Below, piece by piece: positions 63,466 through 64,000 of a stretch of 64,000 nucleotides of DNA. This DNA is from Methylobacterium sp. NEAU K (GTDB taxonomy: Bacteria > Pseudomonadota > Alphaproteobacteria > Rhizobiales > Beijerinckiaceae): contig NZ_JAUYZJ010000019.1 in NCBI RefSeq assembly GCF_030700285.1, positions 1-64,000 on the forward strand, written 5' to 3'. The first letter of the stretch is position 1; each line of letters begins with the position of its first letter. The notes under the pieces are model-generated. The model had not been told where the DNA came from, searched no databases, and worked only from the letters and a program-made list of their open reading frames with translations. The position numbers and the translations under genes were made by a program.

Positions 63466-63674
63466 GCACCTTCTCCAGTCGGACCGTCCGGCAGCAGGCG
63501 TTCCGGCAAATCTATTTCGGCTGTCATCGAGCTCGGGAAACGCCGAAAGGCGCGGATCCGATCCGGCGGATGGTCCGCGCCAACAACGACGCAGCTCGCA
63601 TTTAGTCGCCGCATGAACGCGCCGCAAGTCGCGTACGGGGCGTCCACGGATTCATCGACACGATTCGTCGCGTT

Positions 63675-64000
63675 TCACCGTGAGTAACCGTCATTGCCGG
63701 CATAATCGAGACGGCCTTCGGGCGTCCGTCGCCAGATCCGCAGCGTGACGGCATCGGCGGACCGGTCGCCGCGGGCGTCGAAGCCCATGGGGCCGAGAAC
63801 CGTGCGCAGCGGCTCTGCGCCGCGCAGAGACTCCGCCACCTTCCGAGCATCGGCGATCCGGCCTGTCTTCGGGTCCGCCGCGTGGGCATGCTCCACCGCC
63901 TGGGCCAGCAGCTCGACAGCCGCGTAGCCTGCGGCGGACACGCTCGCGGCCTCTGCGCTTCGCGCCGCGGGCTTCCCGCCCTTTGGATCGGGCAAGCGCG
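63675..64000 (-). CDS. periplasmic binding protein of an ABC transporter, 3' part (runs off window end)
   Basis: Only the C-terminal ~105 residues are in the window. SAAGYAAVELLAQAVEHA, KVAESLRGAEPLRTVLGPMG and FDARGDRSADAVTLRIWRR match the last segment of branched-chain-amino-acid-type (LivJ-like) substrate-binding proteins, in which GYAAxxLLAxA is followed by (F)DxVLGPxGFDxxGD. An ATG at 63995 is only an internal Met, and the frame is open to the window end. The ligand cannot be named. Confidence 0.75.
   Translation of the reverse strand, partial: RLPDPKGGKPAARSAEAASVSAAGYAAVELLAQAVEHAHAADPKTGRIADARKVAESLRGAEPLRTVLGPMGFDARGDRSADAVTLRIWRRTPEGRLDYAGNDGYSR

Overview
The window reads as chromosomal DNA of an alphaproteobacterium, most probably a Methylobacterium or close relative (Methylobacteriaceae). 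The grounds are very high GC with strong GC3 bias, GcrA, a MucR-type regulator, alphaproteobacterial MinCDE, the addA-trxA facing folC-accD-trpA arrangement, and several small proteins I associate with this genus. This placement is inference from protein character; no marker rRNA is present. I saw no tRNA, rRNA or CRISPR array.

Layout. 1-8.5 kb is an accessory zone: the 5' end of an IS256-type transposase, many small hypothetical proteins, an ammonium transporter flanked by a short direct repeat, a dead IS481-type transposase that cuts off a neighbouring gene, a receiver-domain protein ending early, a DCC-family protein and a lytic transglycosylase. 8.9-12.4 kb holds surface-polysaccharide genes (O-antigen ligase/polymerase-like protein, GT25 glycosyltransferase, SAM methyltransferase). 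12.4-14.3 kb is a gene graveyard with an AT-rich island, a decayed Cache-sensor gene and a decayed pxpA-like gene.

14.3-32.5 kb is mostly ordinary chromosome: class II aldolase, MltB-type transglycosylase, pyruvate kinase, patatin lipoprotein, gcrA, cysK, a run of three overlapping small hydrophilic genes, typA, an ABC-exporter-like protein whose nucleotide-binding motifs are missing, a P450 and an alpha/beta hydrolase. 32.6-36.6 kb has minC-minD-minE, then a toxin-antitoxin pair with both partners broken, then a second MinC-like gene. 36.7-45.2 kb carries addA-trxA convergent with an outer-membrane barrel gene and folC-accD-trpA.

45.4-64 kb includes a HAD phosphatase, a GH63-like glycosidase, a MucR homologue without the usual zinc cysteines, an FAD oxidoreductase, lrgAB, a TerB protein, a probable operon of histidine kinase, response regulator, tenA and a Tat-exported DJ-1/PfpI protein, a DbpA-like RNA helicase, a cation/proton exchanger, an overlapping pair of sulfite-oxidase-like and ferredoxin-reductase-like genes, an EamA exporter overlapping infA, and the 3' part of a periplasmic binding protein gene.

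Functional links supported by layout are the min operon, the lrgAB pair, the kinase-regulator pair with its downstream genes, the molybdoenzyme-reductase pair and the coupled small-protein operon. The observations I would follow first are the motif-less ABC protein (27473-30121), the second MinC (35845-36609), and the disabled toxin-antitoxin locus between the two minC genes.
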